Shown here: in pieces, positions 43,740 to 52,828 of the stretch | How positions within the stretch are numbered: the first letter of the stretch is position 1 | Layout: the number at the start of each line of letters is the position of its first letter | DNA from: Treponema sp. | GTDB taxonomy: Bacteria > Spirochaetota > Spirochaetia > Treponematales > Treponemataceae | Length of the DNA: 64,000 nucleotides | NCBI GenBank assembly: GCA_024695475.1 | Contig: JAILIC010000095.1 | Coordinates: 1-64,000 of the forward strand | Direction of reading: 5' to 3' | Position numbers and translations under genes: made by a program | The notes under the pieces: generated by a model | Told to the model about the DNA's origin: nothing | The model's input: only the letters and a program-made list of their open reading frames with translations | Databases searched by the model: none

Positions 43740-44921
43740 ATGAAAAAGCGTTTATATGAAATTGTTGCAATTGGTGCAATGCTGCTTGGTACACTCTGTA
43801 TGACAGCTTGTGTCCACAGTGATAATCCTGTAACTCGACGACATAGAGCGACTACACGCTTGCTAAAAAAAGAGCACCGCATAAAGATTGCCGTTGCTGC
43901 TCCTTGGTCACAGCGTCGTGATCATATTATGGAAGGTTTGGTGCTTGCCCGTGATGAGATAAATGAGTCTGGTGGCATACTTGGTGCTGAGATTGAGCTG
44001 GTGCCTTTTGATGATGGCTCAAATATCGATACGGGTTCTCGTGTAGCTTATGAGATTGCTTCTGACGAAGGAATTTGTGCGGTTATCGGTCACGCCACGT
44101 CTAGTATTTCTGTTTCTAATTCACTTATCTACCATTATTATGGGATACCGATGTTTAGTCCTCTTTCGACAAGTCAGACTTTGACACAGCAAGGATTGGA
44201 TATGGTATTCCGTAATATTCCTAATGAGGATGAGTTTGCAAAAAAAGCTGTAGATTTTTGCAGAAAAATGAACTGGAATCGTGTTGTCATTTACTGTTTA
44301 CAGACCGTGTATGGTATGGGTATGGCAGATGCCTTTGGAATGGAATCTGTTGAAAATGGCATAACAGTTATTGATCGTATGAGTTATGAAGATGTGTATG
44401 ATATTTATGATTACTCCAATGTGGCTAAGCGGTGGCGTGATAATTATTCCTTTGATGCGGTATTTATTGCAGGTACCCTTCCTCAAGCTGCTGAAATTAT
44501 TACGGTTTTTCGTCAAAACGGTATTACTCAGCCTATTATCGGGGGCGATACCTTTGATAGACCGTCGTTTTTTTCAAGTGGCAATAATAAATCTGAGGAT
44601 AATGTCTATGTCATTTCAAACTTTGATGTAAACTCTGAAAAAGAAGCTTTTGTTAAGTTTAAAAAAGCATTTACCAGTCTTCATCTCTACGATGTTGATC
44701 AGGGAGCCTATCAGGCCTATGATGCGCTTAAAGTGCTTGCAAAAGCTATAGAGAAGGCCGGATCGGTAAAAGGAACTGATATAGCTAAAACATTGCATGA
44801 AAATGAGTTGTGGGATGAGGTAGCGGGACCTTACAGTTTTGAGGAAGACGGCGATATTACGGGTCATGATCTGATAGTAAAAAAAGCAGGAAACGGTGAG
44901 TTTACCAGGATTTCCTATTAA
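43740..44921 (+). CDS. Periplasmic-binding lipoprotein (Leu/Ile/Val-binding family) in the export operon
   Basis: 393 residues with a lipobox CMTAC (Cys24). The type I binding fold (Peripla_BP_6) is clear: KIAVAAPWSQRRDHIMEGLVLARDEINESGGILGAEIELVPFDDGS, CAVIGHATSSISVSNSLIY, PMFSPLSTSQTL and YQAYDALKVLAKAIEKAG. Ligands in the family are amino acids or amides. No importer permeases are nearby. It lies 13 bases after the second exporter gene and 12 before the TolC gene, so it belongs to this operon, perhaps as a receptor or substrate-capture protein. Confidence 0.85.
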   Translation: MKKRLYEIVAIGAMLLGTLCMTACVHSDNPVTRRHRATTRLLKKEHRIKIAVAAPWSQRRDHIMEGLVLARDEINESGGILGAEIELVPFDDGSNIDTGSRVAYEIASDEGICAVIGHATSSISVSNSLIYHYYGIPMFSPLSTSQTLTQQGLDMVFRNIPNEDEFAKKAVDFCRKMNWNRVVIYCLQTVYGMGMADAFGMESVENGITVIDRMSYEDVYDIYDYSNVAKRWRDNYSFDAVFIAGTLPQAAEIITVFRQNGITQPIIGGDTFDRPSFFSSGNNKSEDNVYVISNFDVNSEKEAFVKFKKAFTSLHLYDVDQGAYQAYDALKVLAKAIEKAGSVKGTDIAKTLHENELWDEVAGPYSFEEDGDITGHDLIVKKAGNGEFTRISY

Positions 44922-44933
44922 TGTGAGTAAAGT

Positions 44934-46535
44934 ATGAAAAAAAATAGTGTGTATTTTGTTTTTGCAATTGTATCACTGATTTATGGTATCTTAAGTGGCA
45001 GTATGGTATATGCCATTAGTTTTGAAGATGCGTTGAATACCGCTGTGGCTCATAGTTATGAAATTCAAAATCAACACTATGCCTTGCAAAATGCCTCGGG
45101 ACAGTTGCGTTCTGTAAAAGGAACGACGGATATTACGGTAGGTGCTTCTTCCCAGTATTCAGATTCGTATACTCCTTATGATCCTGACGATCCGTACTAT
45201 GGTAAGGCAGGAAATTTAGATAACACAGAAACAAAATCATTACAAAGTTCAGTTTGGCTTCAAAAATTATTTTCATTCGGATTGCAGTCAAAGCTTTCCT
45301 TGGGGTTAAATCGTAACGTTAGTTTATATACCTATCGAGATGGTAGTCTTAATATGGGAGAAAATGCAGGTTATGGTAAGGAGTACACCAATACAGGAAC
45401 GGTGCAATTGGAGTTGAGCTTACCTCTGTTTAAATCGTTTAATGCATCGGTAACCTCACATAATATCAAGGCTGCTCAAGCGTATTATGACCAGATGGTA
45501 CATACTTTTGAAGACTCTCTGTGCAAGCTTGTCATGAATACTGCCGATGCGTACTGGAAGTATTTGCTTGCCCATAATAATTTAGTCCAGCTTGAAAAAA
45601 TACATGGCATCTTGCAGGATCGTTATGCAGGAATGGATAAGCTGATAGCTGCAGGTGTCCGCGCAAAAAATGATTTATTAAGCATGCAGGTTGATGAGAT
45701 TAATAATGATCGTGAAATTCTATCTGCAATGGTTGCCTATGACGATGCAAAAATGGCTTTGAAGGATGCAATGGGGGTCAGTGGTGATGTTGAGATTGGT
45801 GATCCTGCATATGATTTTCCTACGATTGATTTTTCAGAAATTGTGTTGCCCCAAAATGCGGATATTGATGATGCCTATATTGCACAGCTTGTTGCTTCTC
45901 GTCCTGATATGAGAGCTTTGCAAAAGCAGGTAGAATCAGCCTATGAAAAGCTAAAGGCTGTAAAATCAAACTCTCATCCTGACGCTGCCATTAATTTTTC
46001 TGTCGGCTCTACAGGGACAGTATATTCTGATAAAATTCGTGAGTATCTGTTTGCTACAAATAAGAATACTGCTGGTAAAAATATCGGTGGAGGTATTTCT
46101 TTTTCTACCTCCTTGCAACGGAATGAAGGCAAGGGATCTGTTGAAAGTGCTGAGGCTTCATACAAACAGGCAGAACTTGCTTTTAAGCGTGCAAAAGAGT
46201 CTCTTGATATGCAATTACGTAACGTGGTCATTTATTTGAACAAATATCGAACACACATGGTACAAGCAGAAGATTCTCTTGCATTGCAGGAAAAGTTATA
46301 TAGTAATGAACGCAAGCGGTTTGAAGCTGGTTTGATAACGATAAATGATATCTCTGATCAGGATACAAAGTATTTGAATGCTCAATTGCAATATTATCAA
46401 ATGTTTGTTTCTTATTTACAATATGCAATGAAGTATAAGTATTATACAGGAGCTCTTGTAGGAGTGACTGACTCTGACCGTATTACTATTTCAAAAGACT
46501 CTCTGTATACTGTTGCTATACCTGCAAAGAAGTAA
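44934..46535 (+). CDS. TolC-family outer membrane channel of the export operon
   Basis: 533 residues with a signal peptide (VYFVFAIVSLIYGILSGSMVYA). The OEP layout is visible twice: N-terminal ISFEDALNTAVAHSYEIQNQHYALQNASGQLRSVKG, then long helices with heptads around residues 185-285 and 390-480, and the barrel segment SLPLFKSFNASVTSHNIKAAQAYYDQM. It should form the outer-membrane tunnel that completes the NHLP-type exporter. It is the last gene before a separate promoter for the SH3 protein. Confidence 0.9.
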   Translation: MKKNSVYFVFAIVSLIYGILSGSMVYAISFEDALNTAVAHSYEIQNQHYALQNASGQLRSVKGTTDITVGASSQYSDSYTPYDPDDPYYGKAGNLDNTETKSLQSSVWLQKLFSFGLQSKLSLGLNRNVSLYTYRDGSLNMGENAGYGKEYTNTGTVQLELSLPLFKSFNASVTSHNIKAAQAYYDQMVHTFEDSLCKLVMNTADAYWKYLLAHNNLVQLEKIHGILQDRYAGMDKLIAAGVRAKNDLLSMQVDEINNDREILSAMVAYDDAKMALKDAMGVSGDVEIGDPAYDFPTIDFSEIVLPQNADIDDAYIAQLVASRPDMRALQKQVESAYEKLKAVKSNSHPDAAINFSVGSTGTVYSDKIREYLFATNKNTAGKNIGGGISFSTSLQRNEGKGSVESAEASYKQAELAFKRAKESLDMQLRNVVIYLNKYRTHMVQAEDSLALQEKLYSNERKRFEAGLITINDISDQDTKYLNAQLQYYQMFVSYLQYAMKYKYYTGALVGVTDSDRITISKDSLYTVAIPAKK

Positions 46536-46573
46536 TAAGTGACTTTTTTATTGGTTTTTGATATGCTATTGCT

Positions 46574-47881
46574 ATGAAACATGCAGTAGGATTCTTCATT
46601 TTTCTTGTTGTTGCTCTTTGTTTATTCCATGTCATATCAAGTTCTCAACTTGCTGGATATAGTATGTTGCTATGGGATGTTCCTGAGCACAATTTGCAAG
46701 ATGGTGATATTGTTCCTGTATATATTAAGTCAAATATTTCTCAGGTATATGTTGTCGGGATTCCCCATACTGAAGATAAAATAGAAGTTCCCCTTTGGAA
46801 GGTTACGGATCCTAAGTCAAAGCATAAGACAAAAAAACTTGCAGTACAGTATGCAGATTATCTGCACCGATATGCTCATGTTGCTTTGGACGGTTTGCCG
46901 GTACGTAGTGAACCAGTAAATACCTCTAAACAGGTATACCGCCTGCGAAAAAATGAAACAATCAAGATCTTGTATAAGGGTAAAGGCCAACCTGTTATGG
47001 TTGGTAATAAGCCTTTAGAGGGCGATTGGTTGCGTATCCTTACCCAGGATGGTACACAGGGGTGGTGCTTTTCTAATAATCTTAAATTGTTTTCTAGTAA
47101 CGAAACGGAAAGTGATATTGCTGTAGAAGATGAGGTTATTCAAGAAGAGGATGATACCATTAAAGGTATGCTTACTTCTCGTTGGTATCCGAGCTACTAT
47201 AGCGTGATGATAAAGAGTAAGCGTATTGATTTGACGATGATGAATACGACGTATGGATTTGATACAGGGGCTTCATCAGGTTCTGTCAGTTTGAATATGC
47301 CTGATATCCAGATTTCATGGCCATATGGTGGTATCTCTAAAGTTTCGGGTACTACATATAAATATGATGATATTCCGTTGCAGGTTACGGTAAAACGTCC
47401 TGACTTTATAGTTGTTCGCTATACCGATCAAAATGGTAAACCTCAGGATTATGAGTTTGTCACGATCGAAGAAAATATTTCTGATTTGATTATAGATGAA
47501 GTATCTCGCCGTAATACAGAATTGAGCCGTATCTGTCAGAATGCTTCGATTTTTATGAGTTCTAATTATGGTGAATTGACTTTTAGTAGTGATAATTCCT
47601 TTATGTGGACAGGCTATAAGTTGTTGGTACCTTCATTGATACCTCAAGGTGCAGGGAATTCTGGTACGGTAAGTATTGAGTATTTTATGGCTGACTCATT
47701 AAAGGGGCAATTTGATGGTGTATTAACCTTTACCTTTGATCGAGGAAATAAAAAAATTAATTTCTTGTACAAACTGGAGGAATCTGGTATCCGTCTGGAA
47801 GATCTTTCTAATGTAGTGATTAAAAATAAGACGGTATCTTCACGTGCATTAAGTCCTCTTGTGTTGTTCTTTGCAAGGTAA
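46574..47881 (+). CDS. Exported SH3-like domain protein of unknown function
   Basis: 435 residues with an N-terminal hydrophobic anchor or signal (VGFFIFLVVALCLFHVIS). An SH3b-like domain lies at about 110-175 (VALDGLPVRSEPVNTSKQVYRLRKNETIKILYKG, then DWLRILTQDGTQGWCFSNNLKLF). The remaining C-terminal part is beta-rich and unrecognised. It has its own extended -10 (TGA-TATGCT) ending 6 bases before ATG and no ribosome site, so it is probably not part of the export operon but a leaderless transcript, 5 bases ahead of the ABC-F gene. Confidence 0.7.
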   Translation: MKHAVGFFIFLVVALCLFHVISSSQLAGYSMLLWDVPEHNLQDGDIVPVYIKSNISQVYVVGIPHTEDKIEVPLWKVTDPKSKHKTKKLAVQYADYLHRYAHVALDGLPVRSEPVNTSKQVYRLRKNETIKILYKGKGQPVMVGNKPLEGDWLRILTQDGTQGWCFSNNLKLFSSNETESDIAVEDEVIQEEDDTIKGMLTSRWYPSYYSVMIKSKRIDLTMMNTTYGFDTGASSGSVSLNMPDIQISWPYGGISKVSGTTYKYDDIPLQVTVKRPDFIVVRYTDQNGKPQDYEFVTIEENISDLIIDEVSRRNTELSRICQNASIFMSSNYGELTFSSDNSFMWTGYKLLVPSLIPQGAGNSGTVSIEYFMADSLKGQFDGVLTFTFDRGNKKINFLYKLEESGIRLEDLSNVVIKNKTVSSRALSPLVLFFAR

Positions 47882-47886
47882 TTTAT

Positions 47887-49821
47887 ATGGCATTTGTTCA
47901 GTTTTCTAAAGTTTCTCTGGCGTTTGGTGATCGTGATATATTAAAGAATGTTACTGTCAATTTACAAACTGGCACTAAGGCAGCCCTTACTGGTGCAAAT
48001 GGTGCAGGTAAATCAACATTGATAAAGATTATGGCTGGTCTTGTTGCCCCTGATAGCGGTACACGATCGACACAAAAAGATGCTCGTATTGCATATTTGC
48101 CGCAGTCTGGATTGACTCATCATGGCTGTACATTAAAAGAAGAAGCTGATCGAGCTTTTCAGTTTGGCTATGATATGCAAAAGAAAATTGATCGCATTGG
48201 TGATGAGCTACAGAAAAATCCATCTAATATGCAGTCTCTTTTGGAACAGCATGATGCATTGCTGACAAAACTGGAAGAAAGCGGTTGGTATCGCCGTGAG
48301 GCACAAGCAGAATCGGTATTACTTGGTCTTGGTTTTTCTCGAGAGGATTTTGATAAACAGACAGAGTTGTTTTCTGGTGGTTGGCAGATGCGTATTGCAT
48401 TGGCAAAAGCGTTGATGCAAAATCCAGATATTTTATTACTTGATGAGCCTACTAACTATCTTGATTTAGAGGCTCGAACATGGCTGGAGCAATTTTTACA
48501 AAACTATAAGGGTGGTTTTTTGCTCGTAAGCCATGACCGATATTTTCTTGATGTGACTATCAATGAAGTGTATGAGCTGTTTGGTGGAGATCTCAAACGC
48601 TATCCTGGAAACTTTTCGCATTATGAAAAGGTTCGAGAGGTTGAGCTGCAAACATTAATTGCTCAGTATGAGCAACAGCAACAAGAAATCCAGCATCTGG
48701 AAGATTTTATCACGCGTTTTGGAGCTAAGGCAACAAAAGCAGCTCAAGCTCAGGAGCGGCAGAAGATGTTGGATAAAATGGTTCGCATTGAGATTCCTGA
48801 GTCTCTTAAAAAGATTCATTTTACCTTTCCTAAAGCTCCTCATGCAGGGCATTTGGTATTGCGTACACATGGGCTGACAAAGTCCTATGATGGAAGTCAT
48901 GCAGTTATTGATAATCTTGATTTAACGTTGGAAAATGGAGAACGTCTCGTTGTTGTCGGTCGTAATGGTGCAGGTAAATCAACATTATTGCGTATGATTG
49001 CAGGTGTAGATACGGCATATACAGGCGAAATTGTACCTGGTGCAGGAGTGCAAATAGGGTATTTCTCTCAGGATAGTGCTGAGACTATCACAGGTACTGA
49101 AAGTATTGTAGATTATATCGAGAATGAGGCTCCTCTGGAACTGATTCCTAAAGTACGTGATATGCTGGGCGCATTTTTGTTCCGTGGTGATGATGTCTTT
49201 AAGAGTTTGCAAGTGCTGAGTGGTGGTGAAAAAAGCCGTATTGCTTTGCTACAATTGCTTCTTCGTCCTATAAATTTGTTGATTCTTGATGAACCGACAA
49301 ACCATCTTGATATGCATTCAAAAGATGTGCTCATGCAGGCATTGAAAGATTTTGGCGGAACTGTTGTATTTGTTAGTCACGATCGTGGTTTTATCGAAGG
49401 TTTGGCGACACGGGTTTTGGAATTAAAACCTGGCTTGTATCGTGAATTTCCTGGTGATTATACGTATTATCAGGAACGTATTCAGGCCGAAAGCGAAGGC
49501 GTTGTTCCGTCTGTGGAGCAGACTAAGATTTCAGATGTTACTATTGAGCAGCCTACAAATAAAGCTGGACAGTTGAGCTGGGAAGAAGAAAAAAAACTAA
49601 AAGCTGAACGTCGTAAAAAGGAGAAAGAAGTTGAACGGCTTGAGGCTGAAATTGCACAGGTGGAACAACAACAAAAAGAACTGGAACAGAAACTTGCTGA
49701 TCCAGTAGTCTATAGTGATGGTGCAAAGAGTGCTGCCGTACAAAAACAGATTACCCAAATCCAAGAGAAACTCAATGATTTGAACGAACAATGGGAACAA
49801 GCTGCTGAAGCGTTATCTTAA
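47887..49821 (+). CDS. ABC-F family ATPase
   Basis: 644 residues with two ABC cassettes and no membrane segment. Cassette 1: Walker A GANGAGKST near 36-44, FSGGWQMRIALAKALM, LLLDEPTNYLDLEAR. Cassette 2: GRNGAGKST, LSGGEKSRIALLQLLL, LILDEPTNHLDMHS. The inter-domain linker has the ABC-F charged helices (about 245-315), and the C-terminus is a coiled coil (about 565-644, KKLKAERRKKEKEVERLEAEIAQVEQQQ). ABC-F proteins act on the ribosome E site in translation control or antibiotic protection. The length suggests the Uup/YdiF-like housekeeping branch. Confidence 0.92.
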   Translation: MAFVQFSKVSLAFGDRDILKNVTVNLQTGTKAALTGANGAGKSTLIKIMAGLVAPDSGTRSTQKDARIAYLPQSGLTHHGCTLKEEADRAFQFGYDMQKKIDRIGDELQKNPSNMQSLLEQHDALLTKLEESGWYRREAQAESVLLGLGFSREDFDKQTELFSGGWQMRIALAKALMQNPDILLLDEPTNYLDLEARTWLEQFLQNYKGGFLLVSHDRYFLDVTINEVYELFGGDLKRYPGNFSHYEKVREVELQTLIAQYEQQQQEIQHLEDFITRFGAKATKAAQAQERQKMLDKMVRIEIPESLKKIHFTFPKAPHAGHLVLRTHGLTKSYDGSHAVIDNLDLTLENGERLVVVGRNGAGKSTLLRMIAGVDTAYTGEIVPGAGVQIGYFSQDSAETITGTESIVDYIENEAPLELIPKVRDMLGAFLFRGDDVFKSLQVLSGGEKSRIALLQLLLRPINLLILDEPTNHLDMHSKDVLMQALKDFGGTVVFVSHDRGFIEGLATRVLELKPGLYREFPGDYTYYQERIQAESEGVVPSVEQTKISDVTIEQPTNKAGQLSWEEEKKLKAERRKKEKEVERLEAEIAQVEQQQKELEQKLADPVVYSDGAKSAAVQKQITQIQEKLNDLNEQWEQAAEALS

Positions 49822-49875
49822 AATATTGTCTAGTTTTGCCTGGGATGGTATACTACCATCTTAGAGGAATATAAT

Positions 49876-50871
49876 ATGAACGTTTTGGTAATTGGTGGTG
49901 CTGGTTATATTGGTAGCCACGTTGTAAAAGAGCTGATGAAGAATGGTCATCAGATTACTGTATTTGATAATCTTTCTACAGGATTAGTACAAAATCTTTT
50001 TCCAGAAAATGAGTTTATTGCTGGAGATATCATGGTACCTGAGCATCTTGATGAGGCTTTTGCCCGTGGTTTTGATGCTTTTATTCATCTAGCTGCATAT
50101 AAGGCTGCTGGTGAATCAATGATACTCCCAGAAAAGTATTCTTCGCACAACATTACAGGAACTATTAATATATTGAATGCAGCCATGGCTCATGGTTGCA
50201 AAAAAATGGTCTTTTCATCATCTGCAGCTGTTTTTGGCGAACCTCAATATTTGCCAATCGATGAAAAACATCCAACAAACCCAGAAAACTATTATGGATA
50301 TACAAAGCTTGCAATCGAACAGATTATGAAGTGGTATGATCAGTTAAAAGGATTGCGATTTGCGGCACTGCGTTATTTTAATGCTGCCGGTTATGATCCA
50401 GAGGGTGTATTATTTGGTTTGGAGCGTAATCCAGCAAACTTGTTGCCTGTTATCATGGAAGTGGCATGTGGTATGCGCGAAAAATTAAAGATTTTTGGTA
50501 ATGACTATCCTACCCGAGATGGTACCTGTATCAGAGATTATGTTCATGTCACCGATTTGGCTATTGCTCATGTAAAAGCTTTGGATTATATCTCTGAGCA
50601 TGATCAAAGCATTACCTGTGGTTTGGGTAGTGAGACAGGTATTACCGTTACAGAAATGTTGGATGCTGCTCGTCGTATTACTGGCAAAGAAATACCTGCT
50701 GAATATGTTGCAAGACGGCCTGGAGATCCTGCAACTTTGGTTGCGACTTCAGCATATGCCCATGAAAAGCTCGGTTGGAAGGCTCAGTATTCTGACGTTG
50801 ATACATTGCTTGGCTCTACTTGGCAAGCATATCAAAAATATCTGGCAGTACACAAAACGGCAAATCGCTAA
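49876..50871 (+). CDS. galE: UDP-glucose 4-epimerase
   Basis: 331 residues of the extended SDR family. NAD site VIGGAGYIGSH at 5-15, the FSSSAAVFG strand with the catalytic Ser, and catalytic YxxxK at Y140-K144 (YYGYTK). LRYFNAAGYDP and GNDYPTRDGTCIRDYVHVTDLA are GalE signatures. It interconverts UDP-glucose and UDP-galactose for envelope sugars. TATACT plus a GAGG site precede ATG 49876. Confidence 0.94.
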   Translation: MNVLVIGGAGYIGSHVVKELMKNGHQITVFDNLSTGLVQNLFPENEFIAGDIMVPEHLDEAFARGFDAFIHLAAYKAAGESMILPEKYSSHNITGTINILNAAMAHGCKKMVFSSSAAVFGEPQYLPIDEKHPTNPENYYGYTKLAIEQIMKWYDQLKGLRFAALRYFNAAGYDPEGVLFGLERNPANLLPVIMEVACGMREKLKIFGNDYPTRDGTCIRDYVHVTDLAIAHVKALDYISEHDQSITCGLGSETGITVTEMLDAARRITGKEIPAEYVARRPGDPATLVATSAYAHEKLGWKAQYSDVDTLLGSTWQAYQKYLAVHKTANR

Positions 50872-50904
50872 CTAAAAAAGAGATTACATAAAAAGGAAAT
50901 TACT

Positions 50905-52131
50905 ATGGCTGAAACATTAGATACATTACGTTCATATATTAAACAGAGTCGATCTGCCATGATTGATTTGGAATCTTTGCTGACAAGTATTAAAGCACTT
51001 GCTCCTGAGTCTGGTGGCGATGGAGAATCTGAAAAGGCTGCTGCTTTGGAAAAATGGTTGATTGAGCAGGGATTTAAAGATATCAAACATTATGATGCTC
51101 CTGATGCTCGTGTAAGCAGTGGTGTGCGTCCAAATATTGTTGCTACGATCCCTGGTAAGTCAGACGATTTTACGGTATGGGTTATGGCACATATGGACGT
51201 TGTACCTGTAGGTGAACTTTCTATGTGGAATACCGATCCATGGACTGTTGTTGAAAAAGACGGAAAACTCTATGGTCGTGGTGTTGAAGATAATCAACAG
51301 GGACTTGTCTCTGGCGTATTTGCGGCACTCGCATTCTTAAAAAATGGTGTTACTCCAGCTCATACTGTCAAATTGCTCTTTATGGCAGATGAAGAAGTTG
51401 GTTCAAAATTTGGTATTCAGTATTTGCTGACACAAGATTTATTCCGTAAAAATGATGTTATCATCATTCCTGATGGAGGTGATCCACAGGGAGAGACAAT
51501 CGAAATTGCCGAAAAGAATATTTTGTGGCTTCGTGTTCATGTAAAAGGAAAACAGTCACACGGCTCTCTGCCAAATCTTGGTAGAAACGCATTCCTTGCT
51601 TCTTGTGATTTGGCATTGCGCCTTCATGATCTGGAAAATGTATTTAATAAACATGATGCATTGTTTAACCCTGATTATTCTACATTCTCACCAACGAAGT
51701 GTCAGGCAAATGTTGACAGTATAAATATTATTCCTGGCGACGGTGTCTTCTATATGGATTGCCGTATCTTGCCTTGCTATACCTTAAAAGAAGTAATGCA
51801 GGAAATTGATGTCCGTTGCAAAGAAATTGCTAAAAAACATGATGTAGTTATTGAGTATGATACTCCTCAGGCAGAACAGTCTCCAGCTACTCCGAAAGAT
51901 GCACCTGTTGTAAAAATGATCGCTGATGCTGTGAAGCTTGTTCATGGTAAAACTGCTCGTACCGTTGGTATTGGCGGTGGAACTGTTGGTGCTTATCTAA
52001 GAAATAAAGGATATCATGCAGCAGTGTGGAGCTCTCTAGATGAGACCTGCCATCAGCCTAATGAGTATTGTGTAATTGATAATATGGTTGCAGATGCAGA
52101 AACTCTTGCAGCTATATTTCTTGCGGAGTAG
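50905..52131 (+). CDS. M20 family metallo-hydrolase (peptidase/deacylase)
   Basis: 408 residues. Metal-site motifs: VWVMAHMDVVPVGE (His and Asp), GRGVEDNQQGL (bridging Asp), MADEEVGSKFG (catalytic Glu and ligand), IIPDGGDPQGE, and the C-terminal DETCHQPNEY containing the last His. The dimerisation insert lies in between (HGSLPNLGRNAF). The family covers dipeptidases and ArgE/DapE-like deacylases; the sequence resembles the peptidase V/Sapep group but the substrate cannot be fixed. AAAAGGAAAT lies just before ATG. Confidence 0.85.
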   Translation: MAETLDTLRSYIKQSRSAMIDLESLLTSIKALAPESGGDGESEKAAALEKWLIEQGFKDIKHYDAPDARVSSGVRPNIVATIPGKSDDFTVWVMAHMDVVPVGELSMWNTDPWTVVEKDGKLYGRGVEDNQQGLVSGVFAALAFLKNGVTPAHTVKLLFMADEEVGSKFGIQYLLTQDLFRKNDVIIIPDGGDPQGETIEIAEKNILWLRVHVKGKQSHGSLPNLGRNAFLASCDLALRLHDLENVFNKHDALFNPDYSTFSPTKCQANVDSINIIPGDGVFYMDCRILPCYTLKEVMQEIDVRCKEIAKKHDVVIEYDTPQAEQSPATPKDAPVVKMIADAVKLVHGKTARTVGIGGGTVGAYLRNKGYHAAVWSSLDETCHQPNEYCVIDNMVADAETLAAIFLAE

Positions 52132-52139
52132 TGGAGTAG

Positions 52140-52703
52140 GTGGAATCAAGTATAGTTTCTCATCCAATAGAGCGGACTGATTCTAAAACAGTCAGGGATA
52201 CCAAGGAACATATTGCTGAAGTTCAGAAAAATATGTCTCTCATCATTGATGAGTTAAAGAAGCGAGCATCTAATCATGATAGGTCTAAATTGGAAGAACC
52301 AGAACGATCTGGTTTTGAAGCAATGGATGCCTATTGTTCAGCACATCCTTCTGCAGCTCAATATGGTAGTGAGGCATATTTTGAAAAACTGCAAAAATTT
52401 AATTGGGTAATGGACCATCATTACAAACATAATAGACATCATCCAGAGTATTATTCCAATTTTTACTCAGAGATGGATGTCATCGATATTATTGAACTGA
52501 TTTGTGATTGGTGGTCACGTAAAGAGTTTAAGGATTTTCGAGAAGCTGCAGAGTTGGTGGAACAGCAGAGTAAGCGTTATAACTTTCCGCCGATTTTGAC
52601 CAGTATCATTCTTAATACGGTAAATAGATTTTTAGCAGTAGGGGATTTTCCACAGGAAGATGAGCCTTTAGGTGTTTTTCTTATACGAAATGTCCGTTTT
52701 TAA
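52140..52703 (+). CDS. DUF5662 family protein
   Basis: 187 residues with a GTG start and GGAG close upstream. The core is His/Asp-rich: RASNHDRSKLEEPE, then FNWVMDHHYKHNRHHPEYY, and DVIDIIELICDWWSRKEF. The spacing recalls HD-like metal helices but the family (DUF5662) has no assigned function. It follows the M20 gene by 8 bases and ends before a strong terminator. Confidence 0.75.
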   Translation: MESSIVSHPIERTDSKTVRDTKEHIAEVQKNMSLIIDELKKRASNHDRSKLEEPERSGFEAMDAYCSAHPSAAQYGSEAYFEKLQKFNWVMDHHYKHNRHHPEYYSNFYSEMDVIDIIELICDWWSRKEFKDFREAAELVEQQSKRYNFPPILTSIILNTVNRFLAVGDFPQEDEPLGVFLIRNVRF

Positions 52704-52715
52704 TTGGTGCTAATC

Positions 52716-52768
52716 AAAAGGGTTGTCCGAAAAGTTGTTTTAACTTTCTTTAGGGCAACCCCTTTTTA
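52716..52768 (+). terminator. Terminator after the DUF5662 gene
   Basis: GGGTTGTCC (52720-52728) pairs with GGGCAACCC (52753-52761, one G-T-type pair). The flanking AAAAG and CTTTT extend the stem, and a T-run follows. Confidence 0.85.
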
Positions 52769-52828
52769 TATTCATGGCTTTTCCGTATCGGCTTTGCCTC
52801 GACGAATTTTGTACGAAGCTGTTTGTTC

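Noticed and set aside
46574-47881. SH3 protein as seventh member of the export operon
   Set aside because: It has its own extended -10 directly before the start codon; linkage is possible but not supported by coupling.
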